Below, piece by piece: positions 45,595 to 56,644 of a stretch of DNA of 61,701 bases; within the stretch, counting starts at the first letter, position 1, and every line of letters starts with the position of its first letter. The notes under the pieces were generated by a model. It had not been told where the DNA came from, did not search any database, and was given only the letters and a program-made list of their open reading frames with translations. The stretch lies in the NCBI GenBank assembly GCA_025937895.1, contig JAICQL010000019.1:1-61701 (forward strand). Reading direction: 5' to 3'. Source of the stretch: Polyangiaceae bacterium (GTDB lineage Bacteria; Myxococcota_A; Polyangia; Polyangiales; Polyangiaceae). The position numbers and the translations under genes are program-made.

Positions 45595-46437
45595 TTAGCT
45601 GAGGTGCTGCTGCATCAGTGCCAGCAGCGCGGCGGGGTTGTCCACGTGCACCCAGTGCCCAGAGTTCGGTAGATCGTGGTAGTGCACCCGCGCCTGCGGG
45701 GGCAGCTTTCGCGCGCGCTCGCGCAGCTCCGGCGTCCAGCGATCGCTGCGCTCCGCCACGACCAGCTGAAACTCCGGGCCCGAGCGCGCCTGCTCCAGGT
45801 AGCTCCACAGGTCCACCCGGAAGTAGTCGAGCATCAGCTCCTCGATGCCGTCCAGGTTGAAGAGCCAGTGATATACGTCCGCCTGCCGCTCCAGGTTGGT
45901 GGCCATCCACTCTGCCAGCCCGGATGAAAGGTGCGACTGGTTGATCAAGTGGTTCACCACATCCCGACGGGATGCGGCAGGCATGGGCACGGCCCGGACC
46001 GCGCGGATGACCGCCGCCACCTCACTGTTCTGCTCTCCATCGGGCTGCTGCCCCGGCACCGCGTCCAGCACCCAGACCTGCTGCAGAGCACGCCCCGCCG
46101 GGCTGGCCGCGCTCCCCGCAACTTGCCGGGCATACTCCACGGCCACCTTGCCACCGAAAGAGTGCCCGATCAGCACGCCCGGCGGCTGTCCCATGTGCTC
46201 ACCCAGCTGCAGCAGATCCCGTGCACAGGCCGCCAGCGTGTTGGGCGGAGGCGCCCCGCGCGAACGGCCGTGATGGCGCAGGTCCACCAGCACCAGCCGG
46301 TAGTCGGGCCGCAGCTCCGCGAGCTTCTGCGCGTAGCGGCCGAAGTTCTGACCGGAACCCAGCGCGCCGTGCAGCACGAAAGCCAGCTTGCTTGCGCCAG
46401 GCGCCTCGACCACTCGGAATGCGGGCAGGAATGTCAT
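45595..46437 (-). CDS. Alpha/beta hydrolase, YbfF-like esterase
   Basis: This is a 280-residue soluble enzyme with the oxyanion strand FVLHGALGSGQNF, LVDLRHHGRS, nucleophile elbow LIGHSFGGKVA (Ser intact), an acidic residue in VVAERSD and His in LPNSGHWVHVDNP. The pattern is close to YbfF-type esterases and MenH-like hydrolases. It is the last gene of the ABC operon, 30 bp after the second permease stop, so it may act on the transported lipid or peptide. That link is an inference. Confidence 0.87.
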   Translation of the reverse strand: MTFLPAFRVVEAPGASKLAFVLHGALGSGQNFGRYAQKLAELRPDYRLVLVDLRHHGRSRGAPPPNTLAACARDLLQLGEHMGQPPGVLIGHSFGGKVAVEYARQVAGSAASPAGRALQQVWVLDAVPGQQPDGEQNSEVAAVIRAVRAVPMPAASRRDVVNHLINQSHLSSGLAEWMATNLERQADVYHWLFNLDGIEELMLDYFRVDLWSYLEQARSGPEFQLVVAERSDRWTPELRERARKLPPQARVHYHDLPNSGHWVHVDNPAALLALMQQHLS

Positions 46438-46467
46438 CGGGGCAGCAACGCGAGACCGTAGGCGAGC

Positions 46468-47643
46468 TCACTGGCGCATGGCAACGACGGGGGAGAGACG
46501 CGAGGCCCGGACTGCGGGGAAGAAGCCACCGACGACTCCCATGACGGCCCCGGCCAGAATGGAGATCACCAGGATCGCCGGAGTTGGATCGAAGGAGAAC
46601 GAGATCTCCTGCCAGGTGGCGAAGTTCACCATCGAGAACTTCACCAGGCTCATCCCGAGCGAGGCACCGGCCCCGATGAAGGCCCCGATCAGCGCGAGGA
46701 CGCTCGACTCCAGCAAGAAGGAGAGCAGCACGTCCCCCCGGGAGAAGCCCAGCGCGCGCAACGTGCCCACCTCCTTCGAGCGCTGCGCCACGGCGCCGTA
46801 CATGGTGATCATGGCGCCGATCATCGCACCCACTGAGAAGGCGAGCGCTATGATGGTGCCCATGATGGTGATGAACAGGTACGTCCCCTCCGACTGCTTC
46901 TCGTAGTAGACCGACTCGCGCAGCGGCTCGAGGCCGAGCTGCTTGTCTCTCTCGATGTAGTCGGCGAAGCCGTCGTAAGCGCTCGACGACTCCAGCGCGA
47001 CCGTGACCGACGAGGAGGAGCTGCCGCGCCCGAACGACGTGCGCAGGGTCTCGATGTCGGCCCACACCTCCGACTCCAGCGAGGAGCCACCCGCCTCGAA
47101 GATGCCCACCACCTGGACCGGACGGTTCTTCTTCAGGTCGAAGCTGTCGTTGAGCTCGAGCCCCTTGAATTGCCCGCGAATTCCCTTGCCGACGATCACC
47201 TCGTCCGTGCCCGGCCGCGCCGGGCGCCCGGCGATGATGCGCACCTCGGGACGGACCTGCATCACCTGCGGCGGCACCCCGCGCACGAGGATGTTGGAGA
47301 TCAAGCCGTCTTTCTCGCCGCCCACCTTGTCCATGGCGATCACCACCACCAGCTCGGCGCTGGCCAGTGGCTGATTGGCGCTGTCTCGCTTCACGCCCGG
47401 CGCCGCCATCACCAGGCTGACCTTGTCGTTCTCGAGGCCGCTGGCCATCTCGGTGTCCGAGCCCTTGCGCAGCACCTTCGCGCGCAGCGACGAGCCCTCC
47501 GCCACCAGCGTGTTGCGAATGCCTTCGCCCAGCATCAGCGCGGAGGCCAGCACGAAGACCACCAGCCCAATGCCCAGCGCGGTGGCGATGGTGGTGGTCC
47601 GGCGCACGAGCAGGCTGCGAACGTTGTAGCTGATTGGAATCAT
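46468..47643 (-). CDS. ABC transporter permease, FtsX/LolC-E-like (second)
   Basis: This is a 391-residue permease starting at ATG 47643 (MIPISYNVRSLLVRR). Topology is one N-terminal helix, a large periplasmic MacB-like domain and three C-terminal FtsX helices (about 270-380). The coupling segment is RSKEVGTLRALGFSRGDVLLSFLLES. It pairs with the permease encoded 22 bp upstream to make a heterodimer. AGAGGGG lies ahead of the start. Confidence 0.9.
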   Translation of the reverse strand: MIPISYNVRSLLVRRTTTIATALGIGLVVFVLASALMLGEGIRNTLVAEGSSLRAKVLRKGSDTEMASGLENDKVSLVMAAPGVKRDSANQPLASAELVVVIAMDKVGGEKDGLISNILVRGVPPQVMQVRPEVRIIAGRPARPGTDEVIVGKGIRGQFKGLELNDSFDLKKNRPVQVVGIFEAGGSSLESEVWADIETLRTSFGRGSSSSSVTVALESSSAYDGFADYIERDKQLGLEPLRESVYYEKQSEGTYLFITIMGTIIALAFSVGAMIGAMITMYGAVAQRSKEVGTLRALGFSRGDVLLSFLLESSVLALIGAFIGAGASLGMSLVKFSMVNFATWQEISFSFDPTPAILVISILAGAVMGVVGGFFPAVRASRLSPVVAMRQ

Positions 47644-47665
47644 GACGCCTCGGACCCCTCTGCTT

Positions 47666-48835
47666 TCAGCCGGTGCGGCGCAGCGCCTCCACCACCCGCA
47701 GCCGGGAGGCGTTGTACGCGGGTAGAGCAGCCGCCAGGGCACCAACCACGGCAGACAGCAACAGAGCCAACACGATGGTGGTGGGATCGATGCGGAAGAA
47801 CGGGAAGAACCCGCCCATGTTCTCCTCCAGGAAGCGCCCCAGCCCGCGCTCCACGACCGGATAGGAGAGCAAGATACCTAGCGCCCCGCCCACGGTGCTG
47901 ACCGTGACGGCCTCACCCAGGACAAACCAAGCGAGGTGCTTCGGCAAGAAGCCGATGGCGCGAAGCACCCCGTATTCGTGGGTTCGCTCGCGTACCCCCA
48001 TGGCCACGGTGTTGCCCAGGATCAGCGCCATGATCACCAGGATCACCACGCTGACCAGATCCATCGCCTTCAGCACGGCGGAGATCATGCCGATGAACGA
48101 GGCGTTCATGGCTCGCTCGCTCATGCTGAGGGTCTGGATGTCGCGCTCCTCGAACTTGGCGTCGATGGCCTTGGCGATCTCTGCAGAGCGGCTCGGATCA
48201 TCGATGCGGCTCACGATCCAGCCGACCTGGTCATGGATGGAGGCCGCACGCGGATCCTCGTTCATGTAGTCGTAATGAAAGTAGAGCGTGGCTCGGTCCA
48301 CCGAGCGGCGCGCCGCCGTATACACGCCGACGATCTCGAACTCCCAGTCGCCAGGCCAGATGGTGCCGACCAGGGTGATGCGATCCCCCGGCTTCCAGCC
48401 GAAGTTCTTGGCCAGGGCATCGCCCACGATCGCGCCGCGGCGATTCTGGAACCAGGCCTGCTTCTGGTCCTCCGGCACGATGATCTCGTCGTAGACCTCC
48501 AGGAAATCCTTCGGGTCCACGGCGAGGGTGGCGAAAAAGTCGTTCTCGTGGTTCGGGTCCTTACCGCCAAACCAGTTGGCGGACGCGGTCTTCTGCACGC
48601 CGGGGATCTGCTGGATCTCCTGCACGTAACGCCGCGGCATCGGCATGATGAAGCTCACCTTGTGCCGGGTTCCGACCCGATCCTTGGCCGCGTGATCGGC
48701 TGCCGCGGTCCAGGCAGACAACACCGTGCGCAGCAAGACGAAGGTGACGACGGCCACCATCACGGCCGCGATCGTCAGCAGGGTGCGTGTCTTGCTGCGC
48801 CGCAGGTTGCGGACCCCAACCTGCAGCATGTTCAC
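47666..48835 (-). CDS. ABC transporter permease, FtsX/LolC-E-like (first)
   Basis: This is a 389-residue permease with the same four-helix FtsX plan. The N-terminal helix is [20 protein letters not shown], followed by a periplasmic domain and a coupling segment ([25 protein letters not shown]). The start is GTG 48835 (or ATG two codons later), overlapping the ATPase gene by four bases (GTGA). The two permeases share the fold but differ widely in sequence, as in LolC/LolE. Confidence 0.9.
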   Translation of the reverse strand: MNMLQVGVRNLRRSKTRTLLTIAAVMVAVVTFVLLRTVLSAWTAAADHAAKDRVGTRHKVSFIMPMPRRYVQEIQQIPGVQKTASANWFGGKDPNHENDFFATLAVDPKDFLEVYDEIIVPEDQKQAWFQNRRGAIVGDALAKNFGWKPGDRITLVGTIWPGDWEFEIVGVYTAARRSVDRATLYFHYDYMNEDPRAASIHDQVGWIVSRIDDPSRSAEIAKAIDAKFEERDIQTLSMSERAMNASFIGMISAVLKAMDLVSVVILVIMALILGNTVAMGVRERTHEYGVLRAIGFLPKHLAWFVLGEAVTVSTVGGALGILLSYPVVERGLGRFLEENMGGFFPFFRIDPTTIVLALLLSAVVGALAAALPAYNASRLRVVEALRRTG

Positions 48836-49560
48836 AGCAGCGCACCCTTGTCGAGATGGTGAACCTTCTTCGCCCGCTCCGCCGCAGCCGGATCATGCGT
48901 GACCATGATGATGGTCTTGTTGAACTCCTGGTTGAGGCGCTCGAGCAGCTGCAGCACGTCGTCTGCGCTCTTGCGATCGAGATCACCCGTGGGCTCGTCC
49001 GCCACGATCAGCCGTGGATCGGTGACGATGGCGCGGGCGATGGCCACACGCTGCTCCTGACCGCCGGAGAGCTCGCGCGGATAGTGTTGCATGCGCTCCG
49101 CCAGCCCGACCACGCTGAGCGCGGTCTTGGCGCGCTCACGCCGCTCCTTGCTGGAGAGGCGCGCCAGCAGCAACGGCAGCTCCACGTTCTCCAGCGCCGT
49201 CAGCACCGGCATCATGTTGTAGGTCTGGAAGATGAAGCCGATGTTGGCGGCTCGCCACTTGGCGCGGGCGCGCTCCGGCAGGGCGCCCACGTCCACCCCG
49301 GCGACCTCGATCACGCCCGAGGTGGGCCGATCCAGCCCGGCGATCAGGTTGAGCAGCGTGCTCTTGCCGGAGCCTGATGGCCCCATCAGCGCCTCGAACG
49401 CGCCCTCCTGGATGGTGAGGTCCAGGTCCTGCAGCACGTTCAGCTCCTCCTTGCCGCGCAGGTACGTCTTGCGCACCTTGCGCGCGGATACGATGGACCC
49501 GTTGGAAGCACCTTCAGGCGCTCCACCAGACGCCGCTGCGGTCGCTGCTTCTGAGCTCAT
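48832..49560 (-). CDS. ABC transporter ATP-binding protein, LolD/MacB type
   Basis: This is a 242-residue ATPase with Walker [11 protein letters not shown]-loop FQTYNM, signature LSGGQEQR, Walker [13 protein letters not shown] and the switch His in VTHDP. All are canonical. An N-terminal Ala/Gly extension of about 22 residues precedes the domain. It overlaps the adaptor gene by four bases and the permease gene by four, so adaptor, ATPase and permease are translationally coupled. Confidence 0.93.
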   Translation of the reverse strand: MSSEAATAAASGGAPEGASNGSIVSARKVRKTYLRGKEELNVLQDLDLTIQEGAFEALMGPSGSGKSTLLNLIAGLDRPTSGVIEVAGVDVGALPERARAKWRAANIGFIFQTYNMMPVLTALENVELPLLLARLSSKERRERAKTALSVVGLAERMQHYPRELSGGQEQRVAIARAIVTDPRLIVADEPTGDLDRKSADDVLQLLERLNQEFNKTIIMVTHDPAAAERAKKVHHLDKGALL

Positions 49561-50846
49561 TCAGCCTCCTTCTCCTTGATGCGCTGCCCATCGGCCATCG
49601 TCTCGGGTGGGGATGCCACCAGGCGCGTGCCCGGCCGCGGCCCTTCCACGAGCTCAAACCCCCTGCCGAACGCAGGCCCCAGCTTGACCGGCACCATGCG
49701 CACGGTGTCCTCCTCCACCACGAACACCACCTTGCCCCCCGACCGCTCGGCGATGGCAGAGCTCGGCACGATCGTCTTGGGCGGCTCCTTCAGCGCATCC
49801 GCATCCAGCGCCTGCGAGAGGAAGCTCACCCGCGCCGCCATGTCGGGCAGCACGCCATCCTTCTCGTCGACGAAGGCCACGCGCACGATCACCGTGGCCT
49901 TGGAGCGGTTGACCTGAGGCGTAATCTCCGCCGTCATGCCGCGCATGCGGCGCGAGGGATAGGCATCCAGCACGATCTCCGTCGGGGTGCCCACCTTGAC
50001 CATCTGCAGCCGCTGCTCCGGTACGTCTGTCTCCACCATCAGGGTGTCGAAGTCGGCGATCTGGATGGTGCCCATGTCGATGGTGACGCCCGGCGGCTGC
50101 GGGCTCACCACACCGCCTTCTTGCGGAGGCTTGGTCACGACCACGCCCGAGATGGGCGACGTCAGGATCAAGTTGCTGAGCCGCAGCTCCATCGCCTCCA
50201 CCTCGGCGACGCGGACCTGCGCCTCTGCCGCCGCGGCTGCAGCCTCTGCCTGCGCCGCTGCCGCGCGCTTGCTCAACGAATTGACCCTCGCCGCCAGATC
50301 CTCCGCCAGGCCGCTCGCGCCCACGCCTTCGCGCGCCAGCGCATCCTGGCGCTTGGCTTGCAGGCGCCCCTCTTCCAGCTCCGCCTGCAAGGTGGCTGCC
50401 GCCGCCTTGGCGCTCTCGGCGCGCGCCCAGGCCGCCTTCACGCCGCTGCGGGCCGCGGCCAGCGTCGCATTGTCATCGGTGGGGTCCATCGTGAGCAGCA
50501 GATCGCCCGGCTTCACCCGCTGGCCCTGCGTCACGTGTACGCTCAGTACTTTGCCCGGCACCTTGGGCGCCACGTGCGAGACGCGCTGGGGCACCACGTA
50601 GCCTGCCGACGTGAGCTGCACCGAGGCCTGTGCGGGCGAGACCGAGCTCACCTCGGTGAAGCTGACCGCCGTCTTGAAGAGCTCCCCTTCCAGGCGCGGC
50701 AGCGCAAACACGTAGAAGAGCACCCCTAGCCCTCCGATGGCAGCGGCGCCGATGACCCACGGCCACCAGCCCCCCGAACGCCGACGCGCGGGCGTCGCTC
50801 GATCGATGCGCAGAGAGGCCAGCTGCGATGACAGTTGGTCCGGCAT
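49557..50846 (-). CDS. Periplasmic adaptor subunit (RND/HlyD type)
   Basis: This is a 429-residue adaptor with one N-terminal membrane helix (about 28-50), first lipoyl half ([25 protein letters not shown]), Ala-rich coiled coil (about 130-220), second half ([25 protein letters not shown]), beta-barrel and membrane-proximal domain ([21 protein letters not shown]). It links the LolCDE-like permeases to the envelope. It starts 16 bp after the lipoprotein gene. Confidence 0.9.
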   Translation of the reverse strand: MPDQLSSQLASLRIDRATPARRRSGGWWPWVIGAAAIGGLGVLFYVFALPRLEGELFKTAVSFTEVSSVSPAQASVQLTSAGYVVPQRVSHVAPKVPGKVLSVHVTQGQRVKPGDLLLTMDPTDDNATLAAARSGVKAAWARAESAKAAAATLQAELEEGRLQAKRQDALAREGVGASGLAEDLAARVNSLSKRAAAAQAEAAAAAAEAQVRVAEVEAMELRLSNLILTSPISGVVVTKPPQEGGVVSPQPPGVTIDMGTIQIADFDTLMVETDVPEQRLQMVKVGTPTEIVLDAYPSRRMRGMTAEITPQVNRSKATVIVRVAFVDEKDGVLPDMAARVSFLSQALDADALKEPPKTIVPSSAIAERSGGKVVFVVEEDTVRMVPVKLGPAFGRGFELVEGPRPGTRLVASPPETMADGQRIKEKEAE

Positions 50847-50862
50847 GCCCGGCTTACTAGGA

Positions 50863-51429
50863 CTATCGACTCAGCGCCGCCAGTCTCTTTTCATATTGAG
50901 CCGTGTTGTACGAGGCTATTTTCGCGGCGTACGCGGGAGGCAAGCCCTCCTCCAGACGCTTGGCCGATTTGCGCGTCGCATCTAACACCTCCCGCGTGTG
51001 CTCGGAGGACTTACCGGCGTCGTAGGCATACCAAGCCTTTTGCGCCGCATTGATGCGCTTCTGTGCGAGCTGCTGCGCCTGCTTCTCCGCCTTCACTTCG
51101 GCGTCGAGCGCGGTTTCACCGTCGAGGATTTCCTTATCTAACGTTGCCACGACCCCGCGCTCGTCGCACACCTTCCAGGTGTAGTCGCGCCATTTGCGCG
51201 CCGATTCAAAGTCCTTGAAGCTGATGGCCTGGCGCACCGTGGCCACGCTCTGGTCGCAGCGCGCGGTGTCTTGCCCGAGCAGCTGGCACCCCGCCAACGC
51301 CGGGCAAACAAAAACACCAAGCATACCGAGCACGCCGCGCACCCGGCGGCGAGCGCCGAGCAGATCCCGAAGAGGAGCCACGCGAGGCTGGGGTGCCGAA
51401 ATCCATGAGGCGGTGCGCATCGTCGTCAC
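50863..51429 (-). CDS. Small lipoprotein heading the ABC operon
   Basis: This is a 188-residue protein starting at GTG 51429 or ATG 51420. After an unusually long n-region (about 30 residues with many Arg) comes the hydrophobic core VLGMLGVFVCPALAGC, giving a lipobox with Cys48. The mature protein is charged and helical (VKAEKQAQQLAQKRINAAQKAWYAY) and has two Cys that could pair (TARCDQSV, WKVCDERG). No family is recognised. Its position at the operon head suggests an accessory part of the exporter. Confidence 0.7.
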   Translation of the reverse strand: MTTMRTASWISAPQPRVAPLRDLLGARRRVRGVLGMLGVFVCPALAGCQLLGQDTARCDQSVATVRQAISFKDFESARKWRDYTWKVCDERGVVATLDKEILDGETALDAEVKAEKQAQQLAQKRINAAQKAWYAYDAGKSSEHTREVLDATRKSAKRLEEGLPPAYAAKIASYNTAQYEKRLAALSR

Positions 51430-51602
51430 TCGTTCGCTCCTTCGTTATCGCGGTCGCCGCGCGAGTCTGGCATGGCTCCCTCCCGCACGAAAACTTCCTC
51501 GCCAAGTGGCGCCGTGCCGGTGCGCAGAGTAGAGCCCGCGAAGCGCCCAGGCTACGGGGAAGATTGCCAGCAGAAACGCTTTCGAGCAGACTCCCCGGCA
51601 TC

Positions 51603-52705
<1,103 letters not shown>

Positions 52706-52709
<4 letters not shown>

Positions 52710-53638
52710 GCCCCCCCGGCGCGGGGCACGGCGGTGGGGTCAGCCCGGATGGCCTCCATCATGATGGTCATGATGACACTCGTGCTGCTGGAGGCGCGCG
52801 CGCCAGCAGGCGTTGGAGGCATTGCGGGTTAGCCTGCCTGTGGCTGGCCAGCGCCTGCGCCCCCGCTGCCCCTGCGCGTGAGCCGGGCTCTGCGCCGCCG
52901 CAGGAGGACGCTGCGGCGGCAGCTTCCCCCGCGGAGCAGGCCACTCCGAAGCAACCTGCCGTGGAGCAACCTGGCCTGGAGCAGCCTGCGACTGAGCCGC
53001 CCGCAACAGAGCCTTCCAGCACGAGCCCCGCACAGAGCAGCTCTCCTTCCGGGGCGGTGGATCTGGACGCTGGCGATGATCTGGACGCGGAGATCGCGGC
53101 GCTCTCCAAGGCTACCGCCACCCCCGCGCAGAGCAAGAATGAGCTCAGTGGACGCGAGGTGGTGTATCGAGTGACCCCTCTGGGTCTGGTGATCGAGGTC
53201 GGGGGCATTCACTTTCGCCCTGTGGCAAAGGGCTTTCGAGACTCCAGAGGCCACTACGGAGTGGACCTGACGCTCACCGCCGAGTCCTTCGATGATCGCC
53301 AGTACTGGCTGAGCAAGCCGCAGGAGGGTCCGCTCAGCATCGCCGGCAGGATCGAGGGGCCTGCAGGCAAGCGCCAGCGCTTTGCCGACGAGCGGCGTGG
53401 CGATGGTGAAGAGGTCGTGCGCTCCGGCGCTCCACGACAGTTCAAGCAGCGCTGGCCTGGCAAGGGCCAGCCCAAGCTGCGGCCCGGCGAGACGCTGACC
53501 CTCGAGGTGGGGCTGTGGGGTGTGCACGCGGACGACGAGCGCGAGCGCCCCGTACGCCGCCTCTTCGAGGTCAAGCTGGTCGGCGCCCAGCCGCCGCAGG
53601 CGGTGGTGTCTCCGCCGACGCTCGACTGGGGCAGCTGA
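52706..53638 (+). CDS. Proline/glutamate-rich lipoprotein, unknown function
   Basis: This is a 310-residue protein whose ATG overlaps the FKBP stop by four bases. A basic n-region leads to CGLACLWLASAC, a lipobox with Cys51. A roughly 90-residue Glu/Gln/Pro linker with repeats of the type EQPGLEQPATEP follows. The C-terminal 170 residues form a mixed beta domain (VYRVTPLGLVIEVGGIHFRPVAKGF; LTLEVGLWGVHADDERERPVRRLFEVKLVG) that I cannot assign. Co-translation with a lipoprotein FKBP hints at a shared envelope role. Confidence 0.65.
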
Positions 53639-53984
53639 GGGCGAAGCGTGGGATGATCTGGCGGTTCGCGCCGGCAGCCGCCTTTTGCTGCTGACAGCCG
53701 TGGCGCCGCAGAAAACTGCAGTGTCGGACAAAAAAGTGCCCTCCAGCGGCTCAGCGTGGTGGCGCGAAACAGCATGCCATCAGGCGTGCCTCCTCCAACG
53801 CATGCCTCATTGAGAGCCTCATTTGCCCGCCACGACACGTCTGAACACGCGGAGTGAGTAGCCGGCCAGCACGCGCGGCTCGTGGCGAGTGCTCGTGCCG
53901 TTTCGGCAGGTCGCGGTTTTCTTGCTTCATCCAGGTGCCATCCGCTTGCGGCTACGGCCCCGAGAGGGCACCCTGTGGCTGGAT
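53639..53984. other. Intergenic stretch before the DUF1592 gene
   Basis: This is about 346 bp with no credible gene. GCAG-AAAA-CTGC near 53708 can form a weak four-pair hairpin, and a run of six A lies near 53731. The frame of the next gene is open from 53889, but the residues before 53985 have no signal-like character. Confidence 0.35.
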
Positions 53985-55742
53985 ATGTGGCGTTTCCGCG
54001 GTGATTGTCAGGCCTGGTGGGTCGCTGGTGTGCTGCTCAGCGCCGCCTGCCAGAACAGCAACGGCGTGGGCCTGGTAGACACCACGGCAGGGCCGTCAGC
54101 AAGCCCGGGGCGAGATTCTCAGTCACCAGAGACGTCCGTCAATCCCGCCACGCCGACGGTCACCGACTGTGCACAGCTGGTGCCGGGAGCTGCCGAGTCG
54201 CGGCTGCTGACCCGGCTGCAGTACGACAACACCGTGCGCGAGCTGCTCGGCGCCGATCTGGTGGTGCCGGAGCGCAGCTTCCCCGGTGAGAACCTGCTGC
54301 TCGGCTTCGGCAACAACGCCGACGCGCATCGCGCGAGCTTGCTGCTCGCCGAGCGGCACCTGGCGGCCGCTGAAGACCTGGCTGCGGCCGCGGTCGCACG
54401 CGGAGTCGATCAGCTGCTGCCCTGCGAGGCTGGAGATCGCTCGGAGGCCTGCGTTCAGACCTTCATTTCGCAGTTCGGGTATCGCGCCTACCGCCGCCCT
54501 GTGTCCGCGCAGGAGAGCACGCCACTGCTGGAGCTCTGGCGCAGCGCCAATGGCGCCTGGGGTTTCGACAAGGCGCTGGAGCTGGTGCTGCAGACGTTCC
54601 TGCAGTCGCCGCAGCTGCTGTACCGGACCGAGTCGCTCAATGGCCTGGCGGATGCAACGCCGCTGCCCGATCGGCGGCTGGGGCAAGCGCTGCCGCTCGA
54701 CAGCTACCAGGTCGCGTCCCGCCTCTCGTATCTGCTGTGGAACACCATGCCCGACGCGGAGCTCTTCGCGTTGGCGGACTCGAATGCCCTGCAGGACGTG
54801 GAGACCGTGCGCGCGCAGGCACGCCGCATGCTCGACGATGAGCGAGCGCAGGGCACGGTGGCGGATTTTTATCAGCAGTGGCTCGGTATGTCCTCGTTCG
54901 CCGGGCTGACGCGTGATCCGCCTGCCGGGGCGATGGGCCCGGACGGTAGCCCGCTGGATGGCGCCGCGTTCAACGCCAGCTGGCAGGAGTCGCTCGGCCG
55001 CTTCGTTCAGTACACGTTCTGGCAGGGCGGCAACGTCGAGAGCTTGCTCAGCTCGCAGACCGTTTTCGTGAACTCCTCGCTGGCTGGCCTCTACGGGCTG
55101 GAGGCCACGGGCGCTGACTTCACTCCGGTGGAGGATGCAACGCGGGCGGGCATCCTGACCCAGCCAGGGCTGATGGCGCTGCTCGCACACGCCGATCAGT
55201 CGGCACCGGTGCAGCGCGGCAAGTTCGTGCGCGAGCAGCTGCTGTGCAAGCCGCTGCCCCCGCCCCCGCCCGATGTCGACACCACACCCCCCGATCCGGC
55301 TCCGGATGCCACGACGCGCGAGCGGTTCCGCCAGCACAGTGACGATGCGCGCTGCGCCAGCTGTCACCGCTTCCTCGAGGGGGTTGGCTTCGGTCTGGAG
55401 GAGTACGATCAGCTCGGCCGCCACCGCACCGAGGAGTACGGGCTGCTGGTCGACGCCTCGGGTGAGCTGCTCGAGACGGGGGACGCCAGCATCGATGGGC
55501 CTTTCAACGGCGCCCAGGAGCTGGCGGACAGACTCGCCGGAAGCCCCCAGGTGGAGGCTTGCATGGCCGCGCAGTGGTTTCGCTACGGCATGGGCCGTGG
55601 CGAGCAGGCCGGCGACGTGTGCAGCCTGAACCAGATCAAGGCGCAGTTCGCCGAGACAGCGGGAGATTTCCGCGAGCTGCTGGTCGCGTTGGCCACCAGT
55701 GACGTCTTCCGCTTCCGCCCGCTGGAAGAGCAAGATTTGTGA
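53985..55742 (+). CDS. DUF1592-type cytochrome-like lipoprotein
   Basis: This is a 585-residue protein. Starting at ATG 53985 gives a signal peptide ending LLSAAC (lipid Cys22); an earlier ATG at 53889 is possible. The order is DUF1587-like (LTRLQYDNTVRELLGADL), DUF1595/1592-like (YRAYRRPVSAQE; ASRLSYLLWNTMPDAELFALA), DUF1588-like (QPGLMALLAHADQSAPVQRGKFVREQLLC) and DUF1585-like (GLEEYDQLGRHR; GSPQVEACMAAQWFRYGMGR). A single CXXCH (CASCH) suggests one c-type heme. These proteins usually sit with a DUF1552 partner gene, which is absent here. Role unknown, probably redox or polysaccharide related. Confidence 0.85.
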   Translation: MWRFRGDCQAWWVAGVLLSAACQNSNGVGLVDTTAGPSASPGRDSQSPETSVNPATPTVTDCAQLVPGAAESRLLTRLQYDNTVRELLGADLVVPERSFPGENLLLGFGNNADAHRASLLLAERHLAAAEDLAAAAVARGVDQLLPCEAGDRSEACVQTFISQFGYRAYRRPVSAQESTPLLELWRSANGAWGFDKALELVLQTFLQSPQLLYRTESLNGLADATPLPDRRLGQALPLDSYQVASRLSYLLWNTMPDAELFALADSNALQDVETVRAQARRMLDDERAQGTVADFYQQWLGMSSFAGLTRDPPAGAMGPDGSPLDGAAFNASWQESLGRFVQYTFWQGGNVESLLSSQTVFVNSSLAGLYGLEATGADFTPVEDATRAGILTQPGLMALLAHADQSAPVQRGKFVREQLLCKPLPPPPPDVDTTPPDPAPDATTRERFRQHSDDARCASCHRFLEGVGFGLEEYDQLGRHRTEEYGLLVDASGELLETGDASIDGPFNGAQELADRLAGSPQVEACMAAQWFRYGMGRGEQAGDVCSLNQIKAQFAETAGDFRELLVALATSDVFRFRPLEEQDL

Positions 55743-55831
55743 CGGTCGCGTTACATTGCTCTCGCTGACGCCCCATCGTGACGGTTTCGGTGACGGAAAC
55801 GGTGGCGTGGAGGACTGGCGGAATGAAGGGT

Positions 55832-55876
55832 GGCAGGGCTGCTGATGGCAGGGCTGCTGATAGCAGCGCTGCCATG
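55832..55876. repeat. 15-bp tandem repeat, two and a half units
   Basis: GGCAGGGCTGCTGAT occurs at 55832 and 55847, followed by a degenerate copy. It lies in the 280-bp non-coding gap between the DUF1592 gene and ybeY. The plus-strand reading frame here is not credible as a protein. Confidence 0.6.
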
Positions 55877-56022
55877 CTTCCCGCTGTTTCCCCGTCTGCT
55901 CTCGTCCCCTCGGTTCTCTTTCAGTCGGCTGCTTTCCGCTTGGCTGCTTTCTGATTCGCCGTGTACCGGACGGCCTCGTTTGAAACGCCGTGTCCGGAGC
56001 GGCTCCTCATCACCTCGACTCC

Positions 56023-56481
56023 ATGCCAGTCCTGATCTCTCGCAAGGCGCCCGGCTCCGCCCCCCTGCCCTCGCGGCAGGTGCGCGCCATCGGCGAGCGC
56101 ATGCTGCACTTTCTGGGGCGCGACGCCGACGAGCTGAGCATCCTGCTGACGGATGACGCCTACATCCACACCCTCAATCACGCCCACCGCGGCAAAGATC
56201 GCCCGACCGACGTTCTGGCATTCCCGCTCGAGGGCGAGGGCGAGCAGGGCAGACGACAGGGCCCCGCCGACGCCAGCCAGTTGCTCGGTGATGTCGTCAT
56301 CTCGATCGACACCGCGCAGCGGCAGGCGCGCAGCCGGCGGCGTACCCTGATGGACGAGGTCAGCTTCCTCTTGGCGCACGGGATCCTGCATCTGGTCGGT
56401 TATGACCATCAAAATGACGAGGATGAGGCCCGCATGAACGCCATGACCAAGCGCCTGATGCGCGCGGCCACACGGCGCTGA
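56023..56481 (+). CDS. ybeY: Endoribonuclease YbeY
   Basis: This is a 152-residue enzyme with the zinc motif HGILHLVGYDH (119-129), the diagnostic H-x3-H-x5-H pattern. Upstream signature regions are SILLTDDAYIHTLNHAHRGKDRPTDVLAFPL and GDVVISIDTAQ. YbeY matures 16S rRNA 3' ends and takes part in ribosome quality control. ATG 56023 (MPVLISRK) is preferred to an ATG at 55990. No PhoH or CorC genes are adjacent, unlike the common context. Confidence 0.93.
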   Translation: MPVLISRKAPGSAPLPSRQVRAIGERMLHFLGRDADELSILLTDDAYIHTLNHAHRGKDRPTDVLAFPLEGEGEQGRRQGPADASQLLGDVVISIDTAQRQARSRRRTLMDEVSFLLAHGILHLVGYDHQNDEDEARMNAMTKRLMRAATRR

Positions 56482-56598
56482 CATCCCTGGCGCGCTGAGC
56501 TGCGCCCGCACCAGACGGTCGCCTGGAGAGAACATCGAGCGTAACGCCTGGTCGGGATACGACGCGAGCCGCCTCGCCATGCGCCGGGCCAAAACCGC

Positions 56599-56644
56599 AA
56601 AAAAAGCGCCTCAGCCGTAGTCATCGGCAGGCGGGCAGAGCGCT
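56599..56644 (-). terminator. Terminator-like hairpin plus T7, minus strand
   Basis: On the minus strand an outer arm AGCGCTC (56644-56638) pairs with GA-G-GCGCT (ending at 56605) with one bulge. An inner GCCG/CGGC stem forms inside, and seven T follow (56605-56599). No protein gene ends just before it on that strand, so it may end an unrecognised minus-strand RNA. Confidence 0.35.

Noticed and set aside
55830..56156. A plus-strand frame starting with a signal-like MAGLLMAGLLIAALP
   Set aside because: The hydrophobic start comes from a 15-bp repeat, the rest is Arg/Ser/Pro-rich, and it overlaps ybeY in another frame.
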